A DNA stretch of 54,213 nucleotides. Origin: an uncultured Porphyromonadaceae bacterium (lineage in GTDB: Bacteria; Bacteroidota; Bacteroidia; Bacteroidales; Muribaculaceae). The DNA lies in assembly GCA_947178215.1 (NCBI GenBank), contig CAMWXJ010000018.1:1-54213 (forward strand), given 5' to 3'. This document shows positions 7,944 through 17,177 of the stretch, piece after piece. The translations under genes and the position numbers were made by a program. A model generated the notes under the pieces. The model had not been told where the DNA came from, ran no database searches, and worked only from the letters and a program-made list of their open reading frames with translations. Numbering within the stretch: position 1 is the first letter of the stretch; each line of letters starts with the position of its first letter.

Positions 7944-9047
7944 ATGGAACATCCCGAAAACGACAGCTGCTATACCGGCCTTACCGTCAATTCAGGCGTG
8001 GCCCAGCCGCCAAGTGTCAACCCGTATCTTGCAGGGCGTCGCCGCCGCAAGCCCCTCCCCTCGGCCGGCGAACTCGTCGAGGGCATACTCCGCGGCGACG
8101 TCACCATGCTCGCCCGCGCCGTCACTCTCGTGGAGAGTGTGTCGTCTGACCACCAGGCCATCGCCCAGGAAGTGATAGAGAAGTGTCTGCCCCACTCTGG
8201 CGAGTCGCGCCGCATAGGCATCACGGGCGTGCCCGGCGCCGGCAAGAGCACCAGTATCGACGTTTTCGGCCTCCATGTGCTGAAACAGGGTGGCAAGCTC
8301 GCCGTGCTTGCCATCGACCCGTCGAGCGAACGAACCAAAGGCAGCATTCTCGGCGACAAGACCCGCATGGAGAAGCTCTCCGTTCACCCCGGAGCATTCA
8401 TCCGCCCCAGCCCTTCGGCCGGCTCGCTTGGAGGCGTGGCCCGCAAGACCCGCGAGACTATCGTACTTTGCGAAGCCGCCGGCTACAACAATATTTTCGT
8501 GGAGACGGTGGGCGTGGGACAGAGCGAGACTGCGGTTCACTCCATGGTCGACTTCTTCCTGCTCATACAGCTTGCCGGTACCGGCGACGAGTTACAAGGC
8601 ATCAAGCGAGGCATAATGGAAATGGCCGACGGTATCGTAATCAACAAGGCCGATGGCGACAACATAGACCGCGCGCGTCTGGCGCAAGCGCAGTTCCGCT
8701 CTGCGCTCCGACTCTTTCCCACCCCGCCGAGCGGCTGGACACCCGAAGTACTCACCTACTCCGGCTACTACGAGCTCGGTATCCCCGAAGTGTGGGACAT
8801 GATTGACCGCTACTTCGCATTTGTAAAGGAAAACGGCTACTTCGACCGCCGCCGCGACGACCAGGCCCGCTACTGGATGTACGAGACAATAGACGATCGT
8901 CTGCGCTCACGCTTCTACAACGACCCATGTGTCATGCAAATGCTGAAAGACAAGGAGCAGAAAGTGCTCGACCGGCGCATCAGCTCATTTATAGCGGCCC
9001 GCGACGTACTCGATTACTATTACAGCAAGGGAAACGACGCTCTCTGA
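7944..9047 (+). CDS. meaB: MeaB/ArgK-family P-loop GTPase (methylmalonyl-CoA mutase chaperone)
   Basis: A 367-residue G3E GTPase. The P-loop GVPGAGKS is at 95-102, followed by the family block IDPSSERTKGSILGDKTRM. ETVGVGQSE (switch II region) and NKADGDN (base recognition) follow. The C-terminal helices carry the dimerisation arm. MeaB guards the B12-dependent methylmalonyl-CoA mutase by controlling cofactor loading and GTP-driven reactivation. In Bacteroidales this serves the succinate-propionate pathway. The mutase genes are not in this window. An N-terminal extension of about 35 residues before the core is rich in proline and arginine. Confidence 0.93.
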   Translation: MEHPENDSCYTGLTVNSGVAQPPSVNPYLAGRRRRKPLPSAGELVEGILRGDVTMLARAVTLVESVSSDHQAIAQEVIEKCLPHSGESRRIGITGVPGAGKSTSIDVFGLHVLKQGGKLAVLAIDPSSERTKGSILGDKTRMEKLSVHPGAFIRPSPSAGSLGGVARKTRETIVLCEAAGYNNIFVETVGVGQSETAVHSMVDFFLLIQLAGTGDELQGIKRGIMEMADGIVINKADGDNIDRARLAQAQFRSALRLFPTPPSGWTPEVLTYSGYYELGIPEVWDMIDRYFAFVKENGYFDRRRDDQARYWMYETIDDRLRSRFYNDPCVMQMLKDKEQKVLDRRISSFIAARDVLDYYYSKGNDAL

Positions 9048-9122
9048 CCTCATTGGCGACGCCCACACACCCACACCTAAGAAAAAGGTGTCACAGCACA
9101 TGAAAATCGCCGATTTTTTGTG

Positions 9123-9130
9123 TAATTTTG
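9123..9130 (+). promoter_or_regulatory. -7 promoter box for the polyprenyl synthase gene
   Basis: TAATTTTG matches TAnnTTTG and ends 8 bases before the ATG at 9139, implying a very short or absent leader. Confidence 0.5.
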
Positions 9131-9138
9131 CAGCCTGA

Positions 9139-10155
9139 ATGACTACAAACAGCTACGACGAAATAAAGCAAAGCATTGCCCCCGAGCTCGCGCGACTGCA
9201 CGAGGACATCGACCGCACCCTCAAATCATCGACCAACCCGTTGATGAACGCAGTGCTCGATTCATACCTCCGCTCCAAAGGCAAGCTCATACGCCCCATA
9301 CTCGTTATCCTCACCGCCAGACTCTTTAACGAGGTAACCGACAAGGTCATCCACGCCGCATCGGCCGTAGAGATGCTTCACAACGCATCGCTCATCCACG
9401 ACGACGTGGTCGACGAATCAAAATTGCGTCGCGGAAATCCCACTATCAATGCGACCTGGGACAATCATATCGCCGTGCTTGTGGGCGACTTTTTCGTCAC
9501 CGGAGCATTAAGACAGGCCATTGCCACAGGCGACCTCCGCATCGTCGAATCGCTCTCATGCCTCGGACGGCTGCTGTCGCTCGGCGAGCTCGACCAAATT
9601 TACAACGCCCGCTACCACACGTTTACCGAAGAGGCTTATTTCAACGTCATCAACCAGAAGACGGCCTCACTGTTCGTGTCGTGTGTCGAAATGGGTGCCT
9701 ACGCTACCGGAATCGACACCGACGACACACGCCTCGCAGCCATGCGCCGCTATGCCGAGCTACTCGGACTCTGCTTCCAGATACGCGACGACATATTCGA
9801 CTATTTCCATTCGGGCTGCGACACAATAGGCAAACCCACCGGCAACGACCTGCGCGAAGGCAAAATCACCCTTCCCCTGCTCTACGCCCTCACCCGCAGC
9901 GACAGCCCAGACCCTGCCCGCCAGGCCGAAATGCTCGCCCTCGCCTCAGCCTCCGACAAGGGGGAAGTCGACGACTGCACTGTAGAGCGCCTGTATGAAT
10001 TTGCACGCGCCGAAGGCGGCATTGAGTACGCCTACGCCACGATGGACCGCCTCCACGACGAGGCAATTGCAGTTCTTGATGAGGCGTTCGGTGACTCGGT
10101 AGCCACCGATCCTTTCCGCTCAATCTTCCGATTCATCATAGAGCGACATAAATAA
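9139..10155 (+). CDS. ispB: Polyprenyl (octaprenyl-type) diphosphate synthase
   Basis: A 338-residue trans-prenyltransferase that elongates farnesyl diphosphate with isopentenyl diphosphate, most likely giving the menaquinone side chain. The first aspartate-rich motif HDDVVD (D88, D89, D92) is followed by LRRG. The second, IRDDIFDYF (D217, D218, D221), lies in helix H, and GDFF follows the first region. K49 and R52 of the GKLIRP motif bind the diphosphate. The chain length cannot be read with certainty; the length and sequence suit medium-to-long-chain synthases. The start lies 8 bases behind a -7 box. An alkaline phosphatase gene follows after 16 bases and may be cotranscribed. Confidence 0.9.
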   Translation: MTTNSYDEIKQSIAPELARLHEDIDRTLKSSTNPLMNAVLDSYLRSKGKLIRPILVILTARLFNEVTDKVIHAASAVEMLHNASLIHDDVVDESKLRRGNPTINATWDNHIAVLVGDFFVTGALRQAIATGDLRIVESLSCLGRLLSLGELDQIYNARYHTFTEEAYFNVINQKTASLFVSCVEMGAYATGIDTDDTRLAAMRRYAELLGLCFQIRDDIFDYFHSGCDTIGKPTGNDLREGKITLPLLYALTRSDSPDPARQAEMLALASASDKGEVDDCTVERLYEFARAEGGIEYAYATMDRLHDEAIAVLDEAFGDSVATDPFRSIFRFIIERHK

Positions 10156-10171
10156 CCAATACCTAACTACC

Positions 10172-11596
10172 ATGTACAGAACAATCTTCGCTCTGGCAGC
10201 ATCAGCAATGATTGCCGCCACGCCCGCCTCAGCCCGGACGGCAAAGTACATATTCTACTTCATAGGCGACGGAATGGGCCCCAATCACGTAGCCCTCGCC
10301 GAGTATTATCACGGCACCATGGCCGACAGCCTCGGCACACAGCCGCTCGGCTTTTCGCAATGGCCCGTAGCCACACTCGCGTCAACCTACTCGGAGTCGA
10401 GCCGAGTCACCGACTCCGCAGCGTCGGGCACTGCCCTCGCAACTGGCACCAAGACTGTCAACGGCAGCATAGGCATGGCCGCCGACCTCACTACTCCCCT
10501 CAAAAGTATAGCTTACAGGGCGCAGGAAACCGGAAAGCGTATCGGTATAGCATCAAGCGTGGGAATCACCCACGCTACACCGGCAGCATTCTATGGCCAC
10601 ACCGCGAGCCGCAACTCATACGGTGAACTTGCCAAGCAGCTCGCAGCCACCGGTTTCGACTACTTCGGCGGCCCTGATTTCTATTACAGCAATCCCTCCG
10701 ACACCGCCGGCATATACAAGTATGCTACCGAACGCGGCTACACCATAACACGAAGCATCGACGACTTCGAACGTCTGGCGCCATCGGCCAAGCAGATGAT
10801 TCTGCTCCAGCCGTTAGAGACCACTGCGATATTAGGTGCAACACTACCCTACGCTATCGACCGCAAACCGGGCGACATGACACTCCGCGACATCACCGAA
10901 GCGGGCATCGATTTCCTCACACGCGACGGAAAGGCCGACGAAAACGGATTTTTCTTCATGGTGGAAGGGGGCAACATCGACTGGGAGGCACACGGCAACG
11001 ATGCCGCCTCAATCATCCACGAAGTGAGCGATTTCGACGACGCCATTTCAGCAGCCTACAACTTCTACCTCACTCACCCCGACGAGACTCTTATCGTGGT
11101 GACGGCCGACCACGAGACCGGCTCGCTCAACCTCAGCACAGGCGGTTACAAACTCAACCTCGGCGTGCTCGCCAACCAACGCGTTAGCGAAAGCGAGATG
11201 AGCCGCGTGCTCAACAATCTCCGTCGCGCCAACAACGGCATCATCACCTGGGAAATGGCCCAAAAGGCTCTTGCCGACAACTTCGGCTTCTTTACCGACG
11301 CGGTGAAGCTCAGCGAAGCACAGACGGAGCGTCTGAAAACAGCCTTCACGAAATCATTCGGCGACAACCCGGAAGTGGTGGTGAGTGAATACCGCACAGA
11401 TTACCCACTATCGGCCGAAGCAAAAAAGATTATCAACGAAATAGCACTCGTGGGCTGGGGCAGCGGCGACCACTCCGCCACCTACGTCCCCGTGTTTGCT
11501 ATCGGTGCCGGCTCTGAAAACTTCACCTCACGCACCGATAACGCAGAGATAGCCCGCAAAATTGCAGCAGCCGGAGGATTCCCAATTAACGACTAA
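10172..11596 (+). CDS. Alkaline phosphatase (PhoA superfamily)
   Basis: A 474-residue exported phosphomonoesterase with a signal peptide (residues 1-21, ending TPASA). The metal-binding aspartate lies in IGDGMG (D33). The nucleophile serine is in VTDSAAS (S82), followed by the typical GTKT. HTASR supplies the phosphate-binding arginine, GGNIDWEAHGND the next metal ligands, TADHETG another Asp-His pair and GSGDHSA the last histidine, so the active-site set looks complete. It releases phosphate from organic esters in the periplasm. It follows ispB by 16 bases and precedes a small lipoprotein by 15, suggesting one transcript. No Pho-box-like repeat was recognised. Confidence 0.93.
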   Translation: MYRTIFALAASAMIAATPASARTAKYIFYFIGDGMGPNHVALAEYYHGTMADSLGTQPLGFSQWPVATLASTYSESSRVTDSAASGTALATGTKTVNGSIGMAADLTTPLKSIAYRAQETGKRIGIASSVGITHATPAAFYGHTASRNSYGELAKQLAATGFDYFGGPDFYYSNPSDTAGIYKYATERGYTITRSIDDFERLAPSAKQMILLQPLETTAILGATLPYAIDRKPGDMTLRDITEAGIDFLTRDGKADENGFFFMVEGGNIDWEAHGNDAASIIHEVSDFDDAISAAYNFYLTHPDETLIVVTADHETGSLNLSTGGYKLNLGVLANQRVSESEMSRVLNNLRRANNGIITWEMAQKALADNFGFFTDAVKLSEAQTERLKTAFTKSFGDNPEVVVSEYRTDYPLSAEAKKIINEIALVGWGSGDHSATYVPVFAIGAGSENFTSRTDNAEIARKIAAAGGFPIND

Positions 11597-11611
11597 CACT
11601 AATATACAGTT

Positions 11612-11989
11612 TTGAAATTACAGCACCTTTTGACCGGCACACTCACAGCAGCCGCTTTACTGGCGACCGCCTCATCGTGCGACACCAACCCCGACGCCTA
11701 CGACATCAGATATGTGGTAGGTATCAACCCGGGCGATGACGTCAACATCAGTTACCAGGACCTTTATGTCATAACCCAGACCGTAGAAGGCGTAATCGAC
11801 TCCACAGCCGTAGAGCGCCAGCTCAGAACGGTATGGGGCGGCTTCCCGGCCCGCATCACGGCTACGGTCAACGGCGGTCAGGCTCCACGCTTCATCGAGA
11901 TACGCGTGAGCCTCAACGAAGGCCCCTATGAAGTCAAGGCATCGACCACTACCGGCACGTATCTCGAATACACCACCCCGATAGAATGA
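11612..11989 (+). CDS. Small predicted lipoprotein, function unknown, TTG start
   Basis: A 125-residue protein beginning with TTG. The start is supported by a signal peptide that begins right there (MKLQHLLTGTLTAAALLATASSC), with a lipobox-like ASSC and acylation expected at the cysteine at residue 23. No in-frame ATG exists nearby. The rest is a single beta-rich domain of about 100 residues with acidic character. I do not recognise its family. It follows the alkaline phosphatase by 15 bases, so it may be an accessory surface protein of the same operon. Confidence 0.7.
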   Translation: MKLQHLLTGTLTAAALLATASSCDTNPDAYDIRYVVGINPGDDVNISYQDLYVITQTVEGVIDSTAVERQLRTVWGGFPARITATVNGGQAPRFIEIRVSLNEGPYEVKASTTTGTYLEYTTPIE

Positions 11990-12020
11990 TTTCAGGCGGC
12001 ACAAGGGCTGCACAGTAATG

Positions 12021-12058
12021 AATCGGGACCAATAACCGCGTGGTTATTGGTCCCGATT
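12021..12058. terminator. Hairpin terminator between converging genes
   Basis: A perfect 17-base-pair stem (12021-12037 with 12042-12058) with a 4-base loop lies between the rightward lipoprotein gene and the leftward DUF2156 gene. No T run follows directly; CTCTTTTTC begins about 16 bases later on the + strand. Confidence 0.6.
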
Positions 12059-12167
12059 CCGTTATAGACCTGTCTCTTTTTCAATGAGATGATGCAGAGA
12101 GCCGGTATTGTGCGCCCGACAAAACGTCGCTTTGCGTCACGTCAGAGCATAAATCAGTTTGTCATGG

Positions 12168-13118
12168 TCATGGAGCGAGCAGCACATTGTATTTGTGCAG
12201 AAGCGCTACCGGACGGTAAGCTTCCTTGGCCCGCGCAAGCCCCGGATCACCCGATGAATCTTCGCGGTTGACATAGCGGAGACCCGGGTATAGACCACGC
12301 ATCATGCCGCAGAAACGCGAACTTATCGTCTCGCCCGACCCATTGACCTCATGGTCCATTTTCTCGATATGCACATACAGCGTATCGCCGAGCACCTCAC
12401 CCACCGTAAAGGCCACAACCCCGATGTCAGGCACACGGAGAAGCGCGCCGTAAAACGGATAGTCATCGAGATGACGGAGCGTGTCGGCTGTCTGTATGAG
12501 ATCGTAGTCGGCCGTAACCGATTTCTCAGGCGACAGTACGGAATGGCGTTCGAGAAAATCGAGCGCATCAGGTATGTTGTCGGGCGTGAGCGGCTCGAAC
12601 ACCGCGTCAGGGTGGTCGGCGGCAAAACGGTGCACATGATTGCGTTTTTTCACCATCTTCTTACCCTCGAACGTCGTCATCGGCCCTATCTCGTAAAGAT
12701 AGTCGGCCCAGTCGGGCAATTCAGTCACCGACTCTATATCGGCCACGGCACGAATCTCATTGATACGGTCGGCCGGAACAGCCGAGAGAAGAGGGGCCAC
12801 CCCCGCCTCCCTGCACCATGCTTTAAGCAGCGGCAGCGAATCGGAGAGCGGCATAGCACCGACCGGCAGCGAAAATGCAGGCACACTGAGATTGTCTTCG
12901 GCCACCCCCTTGATAAAGAGAGTGTCGCCCGTTATGGCTCGGCTGTACATAAAATATCCCTCCCAGAGATATATGCCTCCGATAGTGAAATCGCAGGTGC
13001 GCGAATATCCGGCCGAGAGCATCCTGGATATCTCCGGAATCTCATCGCGCGTAAAGGGATTGAAGCGCAGCGTGGGCAGCGTGGCGGGCTTATGGCGTAG
13101 TGTGGTGATGTGGTCCAT
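12168..13118 (-). CDS. DUF2156 (phosphatidylglycerol lysyltransferase C-terminal-like) protein
   Basis: A 316-residue soluble protein with two GNAT-like halves, as in the DUF2156/LPG synthase C-terminal family. Recognisable pieces are RFNPFTRDEIPEI near the start, GKKMVKKRNHVHRF mid-protein (basic, probably tRNA- or CoA-contacting), GALLRVPDIGVVAFTVGE and the highly typical YVNREDSSGDPGLARAKEAY near the end. MprF-type proteins use this domain to transfer amino acids from tRNA to lipids, but the standalone bacterial version has no proven substrate. There is no membrane domain here. It is leftward, converges on the 11612 lipoprotein, and lies 95 bases past the lptD stop. Confidence 0.82.
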   Translation of the reverse strand: MDHITTLRHKPATLPTLRFNPFTRDEIPEISRMLSAGYSRTCDFTIGGIYLWEGYFMYSRAITGDTLFIKGVAEDNLSVPAFSLPVGAMPLSDSLPLLKAWCREAGVAPLLSAVPADRINEIRAVADIESVTELPDWADYLYEIGPMTTFEGKKMVKKRNHVHRFAADHPDAVFEPLTPDNIPDALDFLERHSVLSPEKSVTADYDLIQTADTLRHLDDYPFYGALLRVPDIGVVAFTVGEVLGDTLYVHIEKMDHEVNGSGETISSRFCGMMRGLYPGLRYVNREDSSGDPGLARAKEAYRPVALLHKYNVLLAP

Positions 13119-13213
13119 AGGAATAGTTGGAAGCCGGCGATGTTAGAGAGCCGGTGTCGATTATCCCTGTATCAACACACGGCGGGTGGAACCTGTTCGG
13201 CAATATGGCCGGA

Positions 13214-16063
13214 TCAGTACCAGTTCACGCCGTTGGATAGCGACGAGCGCTTGTCGTATTTGAGGTCGGAAAGTAGCGACGAGCTCACGGCGATGTGGAA
13301 GTTATAGCTCTTATACGGTCCTACGGGTATGAAGCTCGCGGTCATGACAAAGCAGTGGAGATTGCGCGAAATGTTGCAGTTCATGTAGGCGATTTTCTTG
13401 GCGTCGAAGTCGTAGGAGCACGAAAAGGTGAAGTCCCAGTTGGGTGTTGGCTTGATGCTGCCCGAGAACGACAGGTTTTGCGTTATGCGCCCGTTATACT
13501 CCATCTTCTCCTTGTTGAAGTCGCCATAGGCGTAGTTGATGGAGTAGTTGACCGACAAGCTCCACGGGAAAGCCCATTTCAAGTAGCCGTCGGAGTCTAC
13601 GCCGCCGTCCTGCGAATTATTATTATTGTTGTTGCCTGTGGTATCGCCCGTATCACCCGGGAGTTCGTCGTCGCCGGTGTCGGAGGCGCCTTTCTTCTTG
13701 TTGTTCTTTTTGCCGTCCTTGTTGCGCTTGAAAGTGTTGTTGTTGAACGTATAGCTGAACGAGGTGCCGGTCGACGAGAGTTTGCCGAGTCCCTTACCCT
13801 CGGTAAGACGCAGCTTATTGACACGTACCGGAGTACCCGACGGATTGAGGGCATAGGTATATACGTCCCACACGGCTTGGAGGTTGAGGTTGAAGTTTTT
13901 GGTAAGACGCAGCATCACCGACGAATTGATGTTTGAGAATCTCAGCGAGTCGGCAGCAAGGTTGTAGCTCTGCGACAGTTGGAGGTTCTCGATGAGCGAC
14001 ACCTTCTTATCCTCGTCGATCGAGTCGTTGTCGCTGCGCACCTTCATTTCGAGGTTGTTGGCCAGAGAATAAGTTATCGTTCCGCTGCGTCCTTGGCCAG
14101 GCACGCCGTAGAGACTTCCCGGGAACATCGAGTAGCGGGTCTTCGTCATGTTGCCGGAGGCATCCGGACGCTCATATTCGCCGTACGCTCCCCACATTGG
14201 CGCGGAGAAGTCGGGGTTGGCCGAGAAGCTGATTGTCGGGGTAATGACATGGCGTATCATCTTCACCTTGTCGCCGAATATCTTCCACGGGCGGTAGAAG
14301 CCATAGACTTTGGTGTCAAACGACATCGACGCCGTGAAGTCGAGTATGTTGTAGAAACTATAACTCGTGTCCATAATCTCGGCGGCGGCATTGGGGTCCC
14401 ACATGCGCTTGACCTTGGTGGTGTACATACGGTCGGTGATGTTGACCGACGGAGTCACATTGAAATACTTCAATGCCTGGAATGTAGCCGATACCGGAAT
14501 GCTGTGGCGGAAACCGTTGCTCCAGTCCTTTATAAGACTCTTTTTGAAGAACACATTCTGCTTGGCGGTGAGCGAGTTGTTGAACTGGCCCGAATAGCTC
14601 ATCTTGATCTTCTCATACCACTTCTCCTTGCCCACGGCGTTCTTGCGCTTGAACGGGAAGAACTGGGAGTAGGATGCAGTGAGCGACGGAAAACCAACGG
14701 AGAGTGTAGAGTCCTGAGTACGTTGCGACACATTCATGTTGGCCGAGATGTTCCACTTGGTGCCGGCCGGACGCCATGTAGCGTTGATTGACGAGCTCTT
14801 GGTGTTTTCGGTAAACGCGCTGTTGTAGTAGCTGTTGAGATCGTTGCGGGAATAGCCCGACGTGGTGAAGTTGACCGACGCCGAGAAGTTGAAATTGGGG
14901 TTGGCTTTCGTGTCCTGCGAGTGTGTCCACAGCAGCTGCATGTTAGTCTGCACGGAATAATCGGCCGAGCCTTTGTCGCCAAGTATCGTTTTGAGATACG
15001 AAGCCGAGAAAGAGCCGTTGTAACGGTAACGCTTAACGTAGGCCGAACGCGCTTGGAGTCCCCATGAGCCCTTGGTGTAGACCTCGCCGGTGAGAGCCAT
15101 GTCCATGTTGTCGTTGAAGGCGAAATAGTAGCCGCCGTTGCTCAGGTAGAAGCCGCGGTTGTAGTCATCGCCAAACGTAGGGAATATCACGCCCGACGAA
15201 TACTTCTCCGAGAAGGGGAAGTAGCCAAACGGCACTGCGAGAGGCAGAGGCAGGCCGGCGAGCACCATGTAGGCCGGTCCGGTGACAATATCCTTGCCGG
15301 GACGTATCTTGGCCTTGGTGAGCTGCATGTAGAAGTGAGGGTGATCGTGGTCATCGCAGGTGGTGTATTTGCCATCCTGAGTGTAGAACACATTGTCGCC
15401 CACCTTTTTGGTCTGGCCGCCGGTGAGGTAGCCCTCGCCCTGCTGAGTTATCACGTCGGTTATGTAGCCACGGCCCGTGTCGAAGTTGTAGGTCATGGTC
15501 TTCGACTCGTAGGTCTGCCCATGGTCGTCAAACACCGGGAGGCCTATCACCTCGCCGGTGGAGTCGGCTCGGCCCACGGCATACACCATCGACTTGTTGA
15601 TGTCCATGTCGATTTGTTCGGCGTCGAGCTTGATACTTCCGTAGGTCACCTGGCCCTGGCCGAATAGATAAGCTTTGTTGGTACCCTCCATTCTTATGGA
15701 GTCCTGAGACGAGAAGTCGACGGGATTGTCGAGGTCGACTTTGGCGCGTACAATGCGCGGTCCGCCGGCCAGAGTATCCCCCGGCTTCGCGCCGCCGAGG
15801 CTGTCGGTCGACACGGAGTCGACGTCAGTACTGTCGGTAGCCTGGCTCACCACGCGGCGACGTCGCTCCGAGGGGAGCAACCCGGGGCGATCGGTGGGAG
15901 CAGTCGGCGGCACTATGCTGTCGACAGGCCGCAACACGGTGGTGTCAAACGATGCTTGCGGAAAGCTGAAAGCCCGGTCGGTCATTGACGCGCGCGACAC
16001 GAACAGGCTTGACAGCACCATGAGCACTGTCGACACAGCTATATATATGAAGAAATGCCTCAA
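13214..16063 (-). CDS. lptD: LPS-assembly outer-membrane protein LptD (Bacteroidetes type)
   Basis: A 949-residue outer-membrane protein. An N-terminal hydrophobic segment (residues 5-24) leads into a proline- and serine-rich stretch. An OstA/LptA-like jelly-roll domain (about 110-230; GQGQVTYGSIKLDAEQIDMDI) follows, then a large beta-barrel. LPLPLAVPFGYFPF and SGVIFPTFGDDYNRGFYL are typical of LptD. The barrel inserts LPS into the outer leaflet. A low-complexity loop near residue 800 (KKNNKKKG and six Asn in a row) is probably an exposed barrel loop. The final residues form an amphipathic strand ending in tyrosine. Its promoter is at 16125-16157. Confidence 0.88.
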   Translation of the reverse strand: MRHFFIYIAVSTVLMVLSSLFVSRASMTDRAFSFPQASFDTTVLRPVDSIVPPTAPTDRPGLLPSERRRRVVSQATDSTDVDSVSTDSLGGAKPGDTLAGGPRIVRAKVDLDNPVDFSSQDSIRMEGTNKAYLFGQGQVTYGSIKLDAEQIDMDINKSMVYAVGRADSTGEVIGLPVFDDHGQTYESKTMTYNFDTGRGYITDVITQQGEGYLTGGQTKKVGDNVFYTQDGKYTTCDDHDHPHFYMQLTKAKIRPGKDIVTGPAYMVLAGLPLPLAVPFGYFPFSEKYSSGVIFPTFGDDYNRGFYLSNGGYYFAFNDNMDMALTGEVYTKGSWGLQARSAYVKRYRYNGSFSASYLKTILGDKGSADYSVQTNMQLLWTHSQDTKANPNFNFSASVNFTTSGYSRNDLNSYYNSAFTENTKSSSINATWRPAGTKWNISANMNVSQRTQDSTLSVGFPSLTASYSQFFPFKRKNAVGKEKWYEKIKMSYSGQFNNSLTAKQNVFFKKSLIKDWSNGFRHSIPVSATFQALKYFNVTPSVNITDRMYTTKVKRMWDPNAAAEIMDTSYSFYNILDFTASMSFDTKVYGFYRPWKIFGDKVKMIRHVITPTISFSANPDFSAPMWGAYGEYERPDASGNMTKTRYSMFPGSLYGVPGQGRSGTITYSLANNLEMKVRSDNDSIDEDKKVSLIENLQLSQSYNLAADSLRFSNINSSVMLRLTKNFNLNLQAVWDVYTYALNPSGTPVRVNKLRLTEGKGLGKLSSTGTSFSYTFNNNTFKRNKDGKKNNKKKGASDTGDDELPGDTGDTTGNNNNNNSQDGGVDSDGYLKWAFPWSLSVNYSINYAYGDFNKEKMEYNGRITQNLSFSGSIKPTPNWDFTFSCSYDFDAKKIAYMNCNISRNLHCFVMTASFIPVGPYKSYNFHIAVSSSLLSDLKYDKRSSLSNGVNWY

Positions 16064-16124
16064 TGGAGGGATGTGTGACGAATTAGATTTACGACTTGAC
16101 CCATTGGTTGGGCAAAAATCGTGA

Positions 16125-16157
16125 CAAAGTTAGTCACTTTTGCCGAATATAGGCCAA
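16125..16157 (-). promoter_or_regulatory. Promoter of lptD
   Basis: On the reverse strand TAACTTTG (16125-16132) is a perfect -7 box, with TTGG (16154-16157) 21 bases upstream as a -33 element. The box ends 61 bases before the lptD start. Confidence 0.6.
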
Positions 16158-16205
16158 TGTTAACGGTTTTTATCTCCATTGGCAACATACCTGACGGTGA
16201 TGCTG

Positions 16206-17159
16206 TCATTTGCGACGACGCAAAGGAGGGAACATCCTGCGTATGCGCAAGAGCTGCACGCCAAGCCGCCCGACAGTCGCCGAGCCGCCCACAATTACCG
16301 ACACAGCGCTGATAATAAGTATAATACCCACAACATCGAGCATCGACAGCGACTCCCCGAACACAAAAATGCCTATCACGACAGCCGTAACAGGCTCCAA
16401 GGCTCCGAGAATGGCGGTGGGAGTGGAGCCGATATACTGCACGGCACCAGTCGTGCAAAGAAACGAGACGGCGGTTGGCAGAATAGCCAGTCCGGCCACA
16501 CAGCCCCACAGCAGCCACTGATTGCCGTCGCCTGACGGCATTGTCAGGGGCACCGACGGCAGCATCAGCCGCGCCGCAAACACTGCCGCACCAAACACGA
16601 GCACCCAGAAGGTGACTGTAAGCGTAGGCACTTTGTCGAGCGAACTCTTGTTGATTCCCACTATGTATATGGCATAGCTAAGCGACGACACCATGACTAT
16701 CATCACCCCCACCAGACTCAGCGATGCACCCTCCTCACCACGACCAAGCATCGAGATGCCGATAAGCACCACCGCAATGCAGGCTATCGTCACCTTAGAT
16801 ATGCGCTCTTTGTAGACGCCCGCCATTATAACCGCCACCATCACAGGGTAGACAAACAACAGTGTCGAGGCAATACCGGCATCCATGTAGGTATATGACA
16901 TAAACAGTGAAAGCGACGACACAGCCATCAGAAGCCCCATGACAGCAAGCATGCCAAACTGCCGCAGGCTCACTTTGAAACTGCGGCCGCGGATTGCCAT
17001 TATCAACGCCACGACGGGTATTGCAGCAAGATAACGCAGAAACAGAACCGAATCGGGATTCATCCCGTCGGCATAGAGCGGGAGGGCAAACAGAGGGTTG
17101 GTGCCGTAAGAAGCGGCAGCAATAACGCCGAGTATATAGCCTTTGACTTTATCGTTCAT
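16206..17159 (-). CDS. EamA/DMT-family transporter
   Basis: A 317-residue inner-membrane protein with about ten hydrophobic segments in two similar halves, each an EamA domain. Examples are SYGTNPLFALPLY and FLRYLAAIPVVAL in the first half, and LGALEPVTAVVIGIFVFGE, the classic EamA end motif, in the second. Relatives export amino acids and other metabolites; the substrate cannot be read from sequence. The C-terminus is arginine-rich (RIRRMFPPLRRRK). A full promoter and a 110-base leader containing two hairpins and an 8-codon open frame lie upstream, so expression may be controlled by attenuation. Confidence 0.87.
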   Translation of the reverse strand: MNDKVKGYILGVIAAASYGTNPLFALPLYADGMNPDSVLFLRYLAAIPVVALIMAIRGRSFKVSLRQFGMLAVMGLLMAVSSLSLFMSYTYMDAGIASTLLFVYPVMVAVIMAGVYKERISKVTIACIAVVLIGISMLGRGEEGASLSLVGVMIVMVSSLSYAIYIVGINKSSLDKVPTLTVTFWVLVFGAAVFAARLMLPSVPLTMPSGDGNQWLLWGCVAGLAILPTAVSFLCTTGAVQYIGSTPTAILGALEPVTAVVIGIFVFGESLSMLDVVGIILIISAVSVIVGGSATVGRLGVQLLRIRRMFPPLRRRK

Positions 17160-17177
17160 GACAATTTCAGTGTAATC

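Noticed and set aside
13600-13720. AT-repeat-like stretch in lptD as a microsatellite or frameshift
   Set aside because: It encodes an Asn/Lys/Asp-rich loop (six Asn codons) in frame within the barrel; the reading frame stays open on both sides.
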